Below are positions 18,063 through 25,615 of a stretch of 64,000 bases of DNA, piece after piece. The DNA is taken from positions 1 to 64,000 of the forward strand of contig NZ_FOAB01000010.1 of assembly GCF_900109375.1 (NCBI RefSeq). Reading direction: 5' to 3'. The stretch's first letter is position 1, and each line of letters starts with the position of its first letter. The notes beneath the pieces were generated by a model. The model made no database searches, had not been told where the DNA came from, and was given only the letters and a program-made list of their open reading frames with translations. This DNA is from Aquimarina amphilecti (GTDB taxonomy: Bacteria; Bacteroidota; Bacteroidia; Flavobacteriales; Flavobacteriaceae). A program made the position numbers and the translations under genes.

Positions 18063-19250
18063 TTAGTCTAAAATTTCAGTTACCTGACCGGCACCTACTG
18101 TTCTACCACCTTCACGGATAGCAAAACGAAGACCTACATTCATTGCAATTGGCTGAATAAGCTCAACAGTAATAGTTAAGTTATCTCCAGGCATTACCAT
18201 CTCAACTCCATCAGGAAGCGCAATGTTTCCAGTTACGTCAGTCGTACGAACGTAGAACTGAGGACGGTAGTTATTATGGAATGGAGTGTGACGTCCACCT
18301 TCTTCTTTCTTAAGGATATAAACCTCAGCTTTGAATTTAGCATGTGGAGTTACAGATCCAGGCTTAGTAATTACCATACCACGAGAAATCTGAGTTTTCT
18401 CAATACCTCTTAATAAGATACCAGCGTTATCTCCAGCTTCTCCTCTATCAAGGATTTGACGGAACATCTCAATACCAGTGATTGTAGAAGTTAATTTCTC
18501 AGCTCCCATACCGATGATCTCAACAGGATCCCCAGTATTAGCGATACCAGTCTCTATACGTCCAGTTGCTACTGTCCCACGACCAGTAATAGAGAATACA
18601 TCTTCAATCGGCATTAAGAAATCTTTGTCGATCTCACGTAATGGCTCTTCAATCCAAGCATCCACTTCTTTCATTAATTCTAAAACCGTATCAACCCACT
18701 TTTGTTCTCCGTTAAGAGCTCCTAGTGCAGATCCAGCAACTACAGGTCCATTATCTCCGTCATACTCATAGAAAGAAAGAAGATCTCTTACTTCCATCTC
18801 TACTAACTCTAAAAGCTCCTCATCATCAACCATATCCACTTTGTTAAGGAATACAACGATTCTTGGAATACCTACCTGACGTCCTAAAAGGATATGCTCA
18901 CGAGTTTGTGGCATAGGTCCATCGGTAGCAGCTACTACTAATATAGCTCCATCCATCTGAGCAGCACCAGTTACCATGTTCTTAACATAATCGGCGTGAC
19001 CTGGACAGTCAACGTGCGCATAATGACGGTTAGCTGTTTGGTATTCTACGTGAGATGTATTAATTGTAATACCTCTTTCTTTTTCTTCTGGAGCGTTATC
19101 GATAGTATCGAAATCTCTAGCCTCAGAAAGACCAGCATCTGCCAATACCTTAGTAATAGCAGCCGTTAAAGTTGTTTTACCGTGATCAACGTGTCCAATA
19201 GTACCAATATTTAAGTGCGGTTTGGAACGATCAAAAGTTTCCTTTGCCAT
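18063..19250 (-). CDS. tuf: Elongation factor Tu
   Basis: EF-Tu delivers aminoacyl-tRNA to the ribosome. The 395-residue protein has GHVDHGKT (19-26), the switch I block ERGITINTSHVEY, DCPGHADYVKNM (81-92), NKVD (136-139), and the domain 2/3 blocks GRGTVATGRIE and FHNNYRPQFYVRTTDVTG. It lies between tRNA-Thr(GGU) and tRNA-Trp, the usual bacterial cluster. It is the only tuf copy in the window. Confidence 0.98.
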   Translation of the reverse strand: MAKETFDRSKPHLNIGTIGHVDHGKTTLTAAITKVLADAGLSEARDFDTIDNAPEEKERGITINTSHVEYQTANRHYAHVDCPGHADYVKNMVTGAAQMDGAILVVAATDGPMPQTREHILLGRQVGIPRIVVFLNKVDMVDDEELLELVEMEVRDLLSFYEYDGDNGPVVAGSALGALNGEQKWVDTVLELMKEVDAWIEEPLREIDKDFLMPIEDVFSITGRGTVATGRIETGIANTGDPVEIIGMGAEKLTSTITGIEMFRQILDRGEAGDNAGILLRGIEKTQISRGMVITKPGSVTPHAKFKAEVYILKKEEGGRHTPFHNNYRPQFYVRTTDVTGNIALPDGVEMVMPGDNLTITVELIQPIAMNVGLRFAIREGGRTVGAGQVTEILD

Positions 19251-19308
19251 AATTAATTTATTTAATCTTAGTTATATATTAGTGTTCAATTAATGCTTCT
19301 GAACCAAG

Positions 19309-19380
19309 AGCCAATGACGAGATTTGAACTCGTGACCTCTTCCTTACCAAGGAAACGCTCTACCCCTGAGCTACACCGGC
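19309..19380 (-). tRNA. tRNA-Thr (GGT)
   Basis: The acceptor is GCCGGTG/CATTGGC with two G-U pairs, the anticodon stem is TTTCC/GGAAG, and the loop TTGGTAA gives anticodon GGT. The T loop reads GTTCAAATC. The 3' CCA is not encoded. It is the last tRNA before tuf. Confidence 0.96.
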
Positions 19381-19505
19381 TTTTTAAAGTACACAATGAT
19401 AAACCAGAGTCCTTTAATTTACTTAAAAAGAAAACCGATTCATCACATTCTATTTTAAAAATCCAATGCTAATAATGCATCAAGATTAGCTCTGTATTTT
19501 TTAAG

Positions 19506-19578
19506 AGCGGGAGACCAGGTTCGAACTGGCGACATTCAGCTTGGAAGGCTGACGCTCTACCAACTGAGCTACTCCCGC
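19506..19578 (-). tRNA. tRNA-Gly (TCC)
   Basis: The acceptor is GCGGGAG/CTCCCGC, the anticodon stem TCAGC/GCTGA encloses CTTCCAA (anticodon TCC), and the T arm reads CCAGTTCGAACCTGG. The 3' CCA is not encoded. Confidence 0.96.
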
Positions 19579-19610
19579 GTTTACAATTTTGAAAACAAAA
19601 TTGAAGGTTG

Positions 19611-19692
<82 letters not shown>

Positions 19693-19814
19693 AATAAAAT
19701 CATTATTTCAGAATGAACTTCTAAATTTCGAAGCGCAAAAGTAATCAAATATTTTACAATTCAAAATTTTACAAAAAAAAAGGTTTATTTTTTTCAAAAT
19801 CTTAACCTTTTTTG

Positions 19815-19888
19815 AGCCGATGGAGGGACTCGAACCCACGACCTGCTGATTACAAATCAGCTGCTCTAGCCAGCTGAGCTACATCGGC
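19815..19888 (-). tRNA. tRNA-Thr (TGT)
   Basis: The acceptor is GCCGATG/CATCGGC, the anticodon stem GCTGA/TCAGC encloses TTTGTAA (anticodon TGT), and the T arm is GTGGGTTCGAGTCCCTC. It is the first gene of the tRNA-tuf operon, 51 bases after the promoter -7 box. Confidence 0.96.
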
Positions 19889-19910
19889 TTTTGATTACTT
19901 TTTTAAGCAT

Positions 19911-19937
19911 AAAAAAGTCCGCTATTTCTAACGGACT
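19911..19937 (-). terminator. Terminator of hpf
   Basis: AGTCCG (19916-19921) and CGGACT (19932-19937) form the stem, and the minus strand continues into a run of T at 19916-19911. It follows the hpf stop by 52 bases. Its 5' arm overlaps the predicted start site of the tRNA-tuf promoter. Confidence 0.8.
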
Positions 19938-19938
19938 G

Positions 19939-19969
19939 CAAATGTATAGAATTTATTTCTTACACAAAA
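19939..19969 (-). promoter_or_regulatory. Promoter of the tRNA-tuf-secE-rpoBC operon
   Basis: On the minus strand TTTTG (19969-19965), 18 bases, then TACATTTG (19946-19939) match the Bacteroidota consensus exactly. The predicted start is about 19935, inside the 5' arm of the hpf terminator stem. Confidence 0.8.
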
Positions 19970-19988
19970 CATTTTTTAAAAAAAATGT

Positions 19989-20291
19989 TCAAACATGTGT
20001 ATTTAATTTTTCCTTACGTTTTCTCAACTGTCTTTCTAACGAACTAACACACTCATCCACACCTCCTTCAAAACTTTTGTTTATTTTCTTAATTATAAAC
20101 TCATCTCCCGGCACACTCAACAAAATTTCGGTAATCTTATTCTCCTTACCACTTGTATTCATAACTTTTAGAAAAACATCAGCATAAATAATACGACTAA
20201 AATGATTTTCTAATTTATCCAATTTTGCTTGAGTAAAATCTATCAACTTTTGATCAACATTAAAATTTACGGATTGCAAGTTCACTTTCAT
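19989..20291 (-). CDS. hpf: Ribosome hibernation promoting factor (HPF/RaiA)
   Basis: This 100-residue short HPF/RaiA-type protein binds idle 30S subunits and dimerises or silences 70S ribosomes. Family features are FNVDQKLIDFTQAKLDKLENHF at the N-terminus, split here by the usual beta-alpha layout, and the C-terminal DECVSSLERQLRKRKEKL helix. It lacks the long C-terminal dimerisation domain. It follows xerC after 69 bases, within rpsU-xerC-hpf. Confidence 0.92.
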   Translation of the reverse strand: MKVNLQSVNFNVDQKLIDFTQAKLDKLENHFSRIIYADVFLKVMNTSGKENKITEILLSVPGDEFIIKKINKSFEGGVDECVSSLERQLRKRKEKLNTHV

Positions 20292-20360
20292 AGGTGTTAT
20301 ATTAATTGGTTAAACAAATATTTAAAGCCTAAAAGAAATTAAAAAAAAGCAGCTTACAAT

Positions 20361-21251
20361 TTATTTTTTATTCCTTGGATGGGATTGTTTATATACTTTT
20401 GCCAGCTGAGCTATACTTTGATGTGTATACACCTGAGTAGCTGCTAAACTAGAATGACCTAGTAACTCTTTTACAGCATTTAAGTTAGCACCCTCATTAA
20501 GTAGATGTGTCGCAAATGAATGTCTCAATATATGCGGGCTTCTTTTAACTTTTGAAGATACCTTACTAAAATAGCCATTTATCACTCGATAAACAAGTGT
20601 TTCATATATTTTAACTCCTTTTTCTGTAAGTAACAAAGAAGAATCATCAGACACCCTAACAACCTCTTTACGTAATTCTAAATACTGTTTTACAGTCTCA
20701 AGAACAGAAGGTATTAAAGGAACATACCTTTCCTTATTGCGCTTACCAAGAACTTTAACTTGCTTAGAAGAAATATCCACATCCATTATCCTAAGGTTTA
20801 CTAACTCAATTCTACGCATTCCAGTAGCATAAAACAACTCAACAATTAATCGATCTCTTACACTTTTAAAATCCGATCCGCTTAACAATTCTTTTAACAC
20901 TTGATCAACCTCTACATCAGAAAACGGAATTTGCAGCTTTTTTGAAGCTTTCAATGCTTTATGCTTAGCTAATGGATTCTTTTCTATCTGCTCTGATTTA
21001 AGCAAAAATTTAAAATAAGTCTTAAGAGAAGACACCTTCCTATTAATTGTTCTATTAGAAACTTCTTTATCCACCAAACTAACTATCCAAGAACGAATTT
21101 GAGTATAATTTGATTTTGAAATATCCTTCACTTCATACTCATCTTCATAAAACTCAATAAAAGACAATAAATCTGCCTTATAAGCAGCGACAGTATTAGC
21201 AGAGTACTTTTTCTCTAAAAACAAATAATCTACAAATTCTTGAATAAACAT
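20361..21251 (-). CDS. xerC: Tyrosine recombinase XerC
   Basis: This chromosomal recombinase resolves chromosome dimers at dif. The ATG at 21251 (MFIQEFVDYLFLEKKYS) fits the family start, giving 296 residues; a TTG seven codons upstream is in frame but lies inside the rpsU terminator. The N-terminal SAM-like core-binding domain covers about 1-85. The catalytic set is Arg in ATGMRRIEL, Lys in VLGKRNKERYVPL, HxxR in HILRHSFATHLL, His in LGHSSLAATQVYTH and the Tyr in that block. It lies between rpsU and hpf, and no mobile-element context is seen. Confidence 0.92.
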   Translation of the reverse strand: MFIQEFVDYLFLEKKYSANTVAAYKADLLSFIEFYEDEYEVKDISKSNYTQIRSWIVSLVDKEVSNRTINRKVSSLKTYFKFLLKSEQIEKNPLAKHKALKASKKLQIPFSDVEVDQVLKELLSGSDFKSVRDRLIVELFYATGMRRIELVNLRIMDVDISSKQVKVLGKRNKERYVPLIPSVLETVKQYLELRKEVVRVSDDSSLLLTEKGVKIYETLVYRVINGYFSKVSSKVKRSPHILRHSFATHLLNEGANLNAVKELLGHSSLAATQVYTHQSIAQLAKVYKQSHPRNKK

Positions 21252-21301
21252 AAAAAAGCCATTAGATAGCAAAAATATAAAACTTTTGCTTCTAATGGCT
21301 T
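21252..21301 (-). terminator. Strong rpsU terminator abutting the xerC start codon
   Basis: AAGCCATTAGA (21256-21266) plus AGCAAAA (21268-21274) pair with TTTTGCT (21284-21290) plus TCTAATGGCTT (21291-21301). This is an 18-bp stem with one bulge. The stem is followed on the minus strand by TTTT and then directly by the xerC ATG at 21251. Confidence 0.88.
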
Positions 21302-21378
21302 AATTTATATATACTGAAAAACGAAGTTTGATCTCAATACATAGAAATCAAAACATACAACGCCTCAACATTTTTTTT

Positions 21379-21573
21379 TTAAATTTCTTCTTGGTCTCTC
21401 AAGTGCTGAATGTACTGCGCTTTTTGAACCTGAGCTCTACGCTCTACAGAAGGCTTTGTGAACGCCTGACGCTTGCGCAACTGACGCATTGTTCCTGTTC
21501 TGTCGAATTTACGTTTAAAACGTTTTAACGCTCTATCTATATTTTCTCCGTCTTTAACTGGTATAATTAACAT
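21379..21573 (-). CDS. rpsU: Ribosomal protein bS21
   Basis: The 64-residue protein has the bS21 pattern MLIIPVKDGENIDRALKRFK, then RTGTMRQLRKRQAFTKPSVERR. In Bacteroidota bS21, with bS18 and bS6, helps hide the anti-Shine-Dalgarno end of 16S rRNA. Its own mRNA is reported to keep a strong Shine-Dalgarno sequence, and one is present here. It has its own consensus promoter and a strong terminator. Confidence 0.97.
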   Translation of the reverse strand: MLIIPVKDGENIDRALKRFKRKFDRTGTMRQLRKRQAFTKPSVERRAQVQKAQYIQHLRDQEEI

Positions 21574-21579
21574 AGTGTT

Positions 21580-21588
21580 ACCTCCTTT
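21580..21588 (-). promoter_or_regulatory. Strong Shine-Dalgarno site of rpsU
   Basis: AAAGGAGGT lies six bases before the rpsU ATG on the minus strand. This is unusual in a window whose other genes lack such sites. It fits the reported feedback in which ribosomes lacking bS21 expose the anti-Shine-Dalgarno and translate rpsU preferentially. Confidence 0.9.
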
Positions 21589-21605
21589 CTTTAAAAATTA
21601 GGATG

Positions 21606-21635
21606 CAAATATAACACAAAAGTATTATCTACAAA
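21606..21635 (-). promoter_or_regulatory. rpsU promoter
   Basis: TTTG (21635-21632), 18 bases, then TATATTTG (21613-21606) match the Bacteroidota consensus. The spacing equals that of the tRNA-tuf promoter. Confidence 0.8.
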
Positions 21636-21700
21636 GCTTTTTTTACACGAAGTTTATATTTCATCATTTTTAATTTTAGGCGCTACACTATCTGTACAAT

Positions 21701-21746
21701 AAAAACAGTTATTGGACGCACTCAAATGCACCATTAAACCAATAAC
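21701..21746 (-). terminator. Terminator of the amylase gene
   Basis: GTTATTGG (21708-21715) pairs with CCAATAAC (21739-21746), and the minus strand then reads TGTTTTTATTG. It lies 32 bases after the amylase stop. Confidence 0.7.
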
Positions 21747-21778
21747 ACTTTCCTAATATATTACTCAAAATCAAATAA

Positions 21779-23158
21779 CTACTTAAGAGACCATACCGTA
21801 TATCCTTTTGGCGGGGCTTGTATCTTAACCCATTTTCCTCCCTGAGTTACTGGCTCCCAACTAGAATTACCCGTATAATCTTTTATTCTTTTACTGGACC
21901 AATTTGTCTGAATCCATCTTTCTTTCCAAGAATTAGAATTATTGATATACACAATTAAACCATTCTTTCCTCCACCACCATTTCTTCTTGCAATATACTC
22001 ATCATTATCTGTCCATAAGTTTGATGTATTACCTCCAGCTAAATTATTATGAATCCAAATCAAATTATTCAACTTACTCTTACTCAACCAATCCTCATAA
22101 TCTCTATAAAAAAGTGCAGGATATCCCTCATGAGTTAAAATGTAAGCGTATGCCAATAACTTATTAGTATAAATCTCATCGGTATCATGATTTGCCACAA
22201 ACGTAACTGCTCTACTTGCATTTCTCTTCCAAAGCATATCACCACTAAGTGCATTCAAATTATTACCCACAAATGCATCTCTCATTTTATAATAACAAGC
22301 AAAATCAAATGCTGACATCTCTGCCTGATCTGTCCACCACTTAAGAGTATTTACATTTCCATCCCAATACTCTCCTACTCCAAATACTCCTGTAGACTTA
22401 CGGAATTCTTTCGCTACCCAAGGTTCAAAACCTTTTACATAATCAAATCGATACCCATCGAATCCCATTGTATTTTTATAATACTTCGCTACGGAATTAC
22501 TTCTTTTCCATAACCAATCCTGAACATAGGCTTTATTGTGGCTTAAATCAGGAAATCCTCCAAAAATACCGCTATCAGAATTATATGCTTCATTAGGGTG
22601 AAAATCATATTTAGTTCTATTGAACTTATTAGACATTGGGTCAAACTTTGTGTATGTATTTTTACCCGCAAATTCATTCCATTCTAAATCACCACCACTA
22701 TTATGATTAATTACTATATCGGCAATTACATTCAGTCCTTTATTATGGGCATTAGAAATTAAAGATTCTAATTCTGATTTAGATCCAAACCTTGTCTCTG
22801 TACTTCCCATTTGATTGTATTGGCCAAAATCATAATAATCAAAAGGATCATATCCCATAGAAAATGTTCCATTTTGAGCTTTACTCACAGGTGGTAACCA
22901 TATTGCATCAACACCTGCATTACTCCAGGCATTAACTTTTCCTTTCACAACATTCCACCAAGTACCACCAGCAGGAACATCCCAATAAAAAGCTTGCATC
23001 ATTACCCCAGATCCTATAGTTTTAAGACCCGCTCTAGTAGAAACCGATTCTTCTGGTTTGATTGATTCGGGCTCTACAGAATCTAGAATTTCGTCTTTAC
23101 CACACGAAACGATAAAAAACATCGCTAACAGAAAATAAACGAATTTAAAAGTTTTCAT
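21779..23158 (-). CDS. GH13 alpha-amylase lipoprotein
   Basis: This 459-residue enzyme should cut alpha-1,4 bonds of starch-like glucans. A lipoprotein signal ends at Cys19 (FIVSC), so it is anchored in the envelope. The GH13 barrel has the conserved DIVINH (148-152), the nucleophile Asp239 in GYRFDYVKG, the acid/base Glu263 in VGEYWDG and Asp325 in VANHDTDE. A short beta-rich C-terminal domain ends in YTVWSLK. It stands alone, without SusC/D genes next to it. Two CG-centred palindromes upstream suggest LacI-type control, probably by a sugar signal. Confidence 0.93.
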   Translation of the reverse strand: MKTFKFVYFLLAMFFIVSCGKDEILDSVEPESIKPEESVSTRAGLKTIGSGVMMQAFYWDVPAGGTWWNVVKGKVNAWSNAGVDAIWLPPVSKAQNGTFSMGYDPFDYYDFGQYNQMGSTETRFGSKSELESLISNAHNKGLNVIADIVINHNSGGDLEWNEFAGKNTYTKFDPMSNKFNRTKYDFHPNEAYNSDSGIFGGFPDLSHNKAYVQDWLWKRSNSVAKYYKNTMGFDGYRFDYVKGFEPWVAKEFRKSTGVFGVGEYWDGNVNTLKWWTDQAEMSAFDFACYYKMRDAFVGNNLNALSGDMLWKRNASRAVTFVANHDTDEIYTNKLLAYAYILTHEGYPALFYRDYEDWLSKSKLNNLIWIHNNLAGGNTSNLWTDNDEYIARRNGGGGKNGLIVYINNSNSWKERWIQTNWSSKRIKDYTGNSSWEPVTQGGKWVKIQAPPKGYTVWSLK

Positions 23159-23206
23159 AAAAAAGTGTTTTTTGTGTTAAATTTTCAACAATGTAATATT
23201 TTTACC

Positions 23207-23250
23207 CACAACGAAAACGTTTGAAAGTTTACTCAAACGTTTTCGTGTTG
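23207..23250 (-). promoter_or_regulatory. Paired LacI-type operators ahead of the amylase gene
   Basis: Two AAACGTTT palindromes, 23215-23222 and 23235-23242, are 20 bp apart centre to centre, about two helical turns. Together they sit in a larger inverted repeat (CAACGAAAACGTTTGA and TCAAACGTTTTCGTGTTG). CG-centred palindromes are typical of LacI-family operators; the assignment is inferred. Confidence 0.65.
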
Positions 23251-23324
23251 ATAAAATTTTAGTATTTATCTAAAAACAGCTGCTGAAAAATATTGATTCA
23301 TCACTTTTTTATGCCAATAAAAAG

Positions 23325-23371
23325 AAAATCCGCAGTAAGAATTGATTCCTCAACTCAAGACTGCAGATTTT
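23325..23371 (-). terminator. Terminator after acyl-CoA dehydrogenase
   Basis: AAAATCCGCAGT (23325-23336) pairs with ACTGCAGATTTT (23360-23371) with one G-U pair. On the minus strand the stem runs into TTTTCTTTTTATT. Confidence 0.78.
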
Positions 23372-23406
23372 GTATAATTTTTAAAAAATAGTATTGTTCA
23401 TTACCA

Positions 23407-23438
23407 TTTTGGCGAATTGAAAACAATTTTCGCCAAAA
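23407..23438 (-). other. Second stem-loop at the acyl-CoA dehydrogenase 3' end
   Basis: TTTTGGCGAA (23407-23416) pairs with TTCGCCAAAA (23429-23438). It lies 12 bases after the stop codon, with no T run, and is followed by the true terminator. It could stabilise the mRNA 3' end. Confidence 0.5.
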
Positions 23439-23450
23439 CATTAATCTATT

Positions 23451-24614
23451 TTACGCTTTCACCGCTGGTTTGTATTCCTTTTTATCAATTACCATTTTGG
23501 CGATAATCTCTCTTAAGATTTCAGAGGTGCCTCCTCCTATTGGTCCTAATCGACTATCTCTAAACAGTCTTGCCAATGGATATTCCTCCATATAGCCATA
23601 CCCACCTAACAACTGAAGACACTTATAAATGACTTCATCTGCTATTTTCGTAGACATTAGTTTAGACATACTTGCCTCTTTTACCACATATTGTCCATCA
23701 TTCAACCTTTTAGCTATTGAATAATTAAATTCTTTACACATTTCTAATTCACTAGCCATATCAGCTACTGAATGACGAAGTGCTTGAAACTTATCTATTG
23801 TTCTCCCAAAAGCTTCTCGTTCTCCCATATACTTAATAGCATAATCCAAGGCAAATTCAGCTCTAGCGTGCGCATTGATACCCATTATCAACCTTTCTAA
23901 TGCAAAATGCTGCATTATATATGAGAATCCTTTATCCTCTTCTCCCATTAAATTCTCTGCCGGAATTACAACATTATCAAAAGCTATCTCACCTGTGTCA
24001 GATGCCTTCCATCCAAGTTTATCTAATTTGGTTGCTGAAATACCAGGGGTTTCTCTATCCATTATAAAAATACTAATCCCTTTGTTTCCAAGATCAGGAG
24101 TAGTTTTTGCGGCTACTACAAGATAATCGCTGTAAACACCATTAGTAATAAATGTCTTTGAACCATTTATAACATAAGAATCTCCTTCTTTTACGGCAGT
24201 AGTTCTCATACCTGCTACATCAGAACCTCCAAAAGGTTCAGAAATACAGAGACATCCTATTTTCTCTCCAGTAATACTAGACTTAAGGTATTTTTCCTTA
24301 ATTCTATGATCTCCTTCTTTATTCACGTGAGTCATAGCTAAATAAACATGAGCCCACATTGCTGCGGCAAAACCTCCAGAATTTATTTTTTGTAGTTCTT
24401 CTAAAAATATTACCGTATAAAAAAGATCTAAACCTAATCCTCCATATTCCTCCGGATAAGCTATTCCAAAATATCCCATTTCACCGAATTTCTCCCAAAT
24501 GAAACGTTCTATATCACCAGTCTTTTCCCACTTATCTATATGTGGAACTACCTCCTTTTGTAAAAAATCTTTTAGACTTTTTCTAAATAATTCGTGCTCT
24601 TCTGTAAAATACAT
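23451..24614 (-). CDS. Acyl-CoA dehydrogenase
   Basis: This 387-residue FAD enzyme should oxidise an acyl-CoA to the 2,3-enoyl-CoA. Signature blocks are CISEPFGGSDVAGMRT (about 123-138), YVINGSKTFITNG (147-159) and QLLGGYGYMEEYP (334-346). The C-terminal YEGTS catalytic site of medium-chain enzymes is replaced by IGGGTSE (359-365). A Glu at about 240 (ALERLIMG) sits where isovaleryl- and long-chain enzymes keep their base. That places it with the long- or branched-chain group, by inference. It is a single gene with its own terminator. Confidence 0.93.
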   Translation of the reverse strand: MYFTEEHELFRKSLKDFLQKEVVPHIDKWEKTGDIERFIWEKFGEMGYFGIAYPEEYGGLGLDLFYTVIFLEELQKINSGGFAAAMWAHVYLAMTHVNKEGDHRIKEKYLKSSITGEKIGCLCISEPFGGSDVAGMRTTAVKEGDSYVINGSKTFITNGVYSDYLVVAAKTTPDLGNKGISIFIMDRETPGISATKLDKLGWKASDTGEIAFDNVVIPAENLMGEEDKGFSYIMQHFALERLIMGINAHARAEFALDYAIKYMGEREAFGRTIDKFQALRHSVADMASELEMCKEFNYSIAKRLNDGQYVVKEASMSKLMSTKIADEVIYKCLQLLGGYGYMEEYPLARLFRDSRLGPIGGGTSEILREIIAKMVIDKKEYKPAVKA

Positions 24615-24731
24615 GTTGTTTAAATGATAACTTTTGATTTATATAGCTAACATATTACCGTAAATAAAACACATAAAAACCTTTTTAAGAATTTACATAT
24701 TATCAAAAATTACGATAATTTTCTCCGATTT

Positions 24732-25604
24732 TTAATTTAATTCCAAATATAACGCTATTCTATCTATTTTTTCTAAAGAAAAACCCTCAATTTTTCCTAA
24801 TTCTTCAAAACTAGACACCCCTTCATGCTCGTCAATAAAATCTTTAATTTCCAATGCAGTCTCAAAATCAAAATATGGCACCTCCATTAGTTCTTTTACC
24901 GAAGCATTATTAATATTAATTTTTTTGAATTTAGTATTAGTCTTGACCGTGTAGAAAGACAGAATTTTTTTTCGTTGATTTTCATACAAACCTACAACAT
25001 CTTTAAGCTGTAAATCACTTATAAAGCCATTTAATCTATCTCTTCGTTTTACAATCCTATCTGCAATGAAATCCGGCACACCAATAATCTCTTGAAATTC
25101 CTTAGAAGTAACACCATTAAGATCTTCTTTCTGAGCAAAAGATTTTACAGGATATTGTACTTTTTTATAAGGTTTTGATTTTTTAGAATTTTGTACCCAA
25201 TCCGGAAATTTAAATAAAGGCGAAATTACTGCTAATAATGAATCAGAAACCCCAGTAACTTTTTTAAAATCCCACACAGAATTTATCCACTTCTCTTTTT
25301 TACGATATACATAAAGTCTATCTAACTCGTCGGTGGACATCCCTAAAACATAACCTTTATATTCTGTTATAAAGTTTGGATTAAATGGCCTTAGATTATA
25401 CTCTTTCTTCTTATTAAAAGCTTCATTTTTCAATGAATCTATCTGCGATTGATATTTTGTAAGTGCTACAAGATTATTTGAGCTATTTGTCGAATTGGGA
25501 AAAAAACACAAAACCAGTATCAATAAGAACATTAATATGGTTAAAAGAAGAATCCCATTTCGGAAACGTCTATGTATCTCGAAATGGGATTTATTTAATT
25601 TCAT
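24732..25604 (-). CDS. Membrane-anchored helix-hairpin-helix (ComEA-like) protein
   Basis: The 290-residue protein has a cytoplasmic N-terminus, one membrane span at about 17-36, and then an extracytoplasmic part with repeated helix-hairpin-helix motifs: about 165-185 (SKEFQEIIGVPDFIADRIVK), 185-215, and 230-290 (INNASVKELMEVPYFDFETA, then FEELGKIEGFSLEKIDRI). Such domains bind DNA without sequence preference, as in ComEA, but the role of this membrane-anchored form is not known. It starts 11 bases after the AGCS stop, so the two are probably co-transcribed. Confidence 0.82.
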   Translation of the reverse strand: MKLNKSHFEIHRRFRNGILLLTILMFLLILVLCFFPNSTNSSNNLVALTKYQSQIDSLKNEAFNKKKEYNLRPFNPNFITEYKGYVLGMSTDELDRLYVYRKKEKWINSVWDFKKVTGVSDSLLAVISPLFKFPDWVQNSKKSKPYKKVQYPVKSFAQKEDLNGVTSKEFQEIIGVPDFIADRIVKRRDRLNGFISDLQLKDVVGLYENQRKKILSFYTVKTNTKFKKININNASVKELMEVPYFDFETALEIKDFIDEHEGVSSFEELGKIEGFSLEKIDRIALYLELN

Positions 25605-25615
25605 ATTTTTAAGAA

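Noticed and set aside
20361..21251. Tyrosine recombinase as a sign of an integrated element
   Set aside because: Its position in rpsU-xerC-hpf and its XerC-type motifs mark it as the chromosomal recombinase; no attachment repeats or phage genes are nearby.
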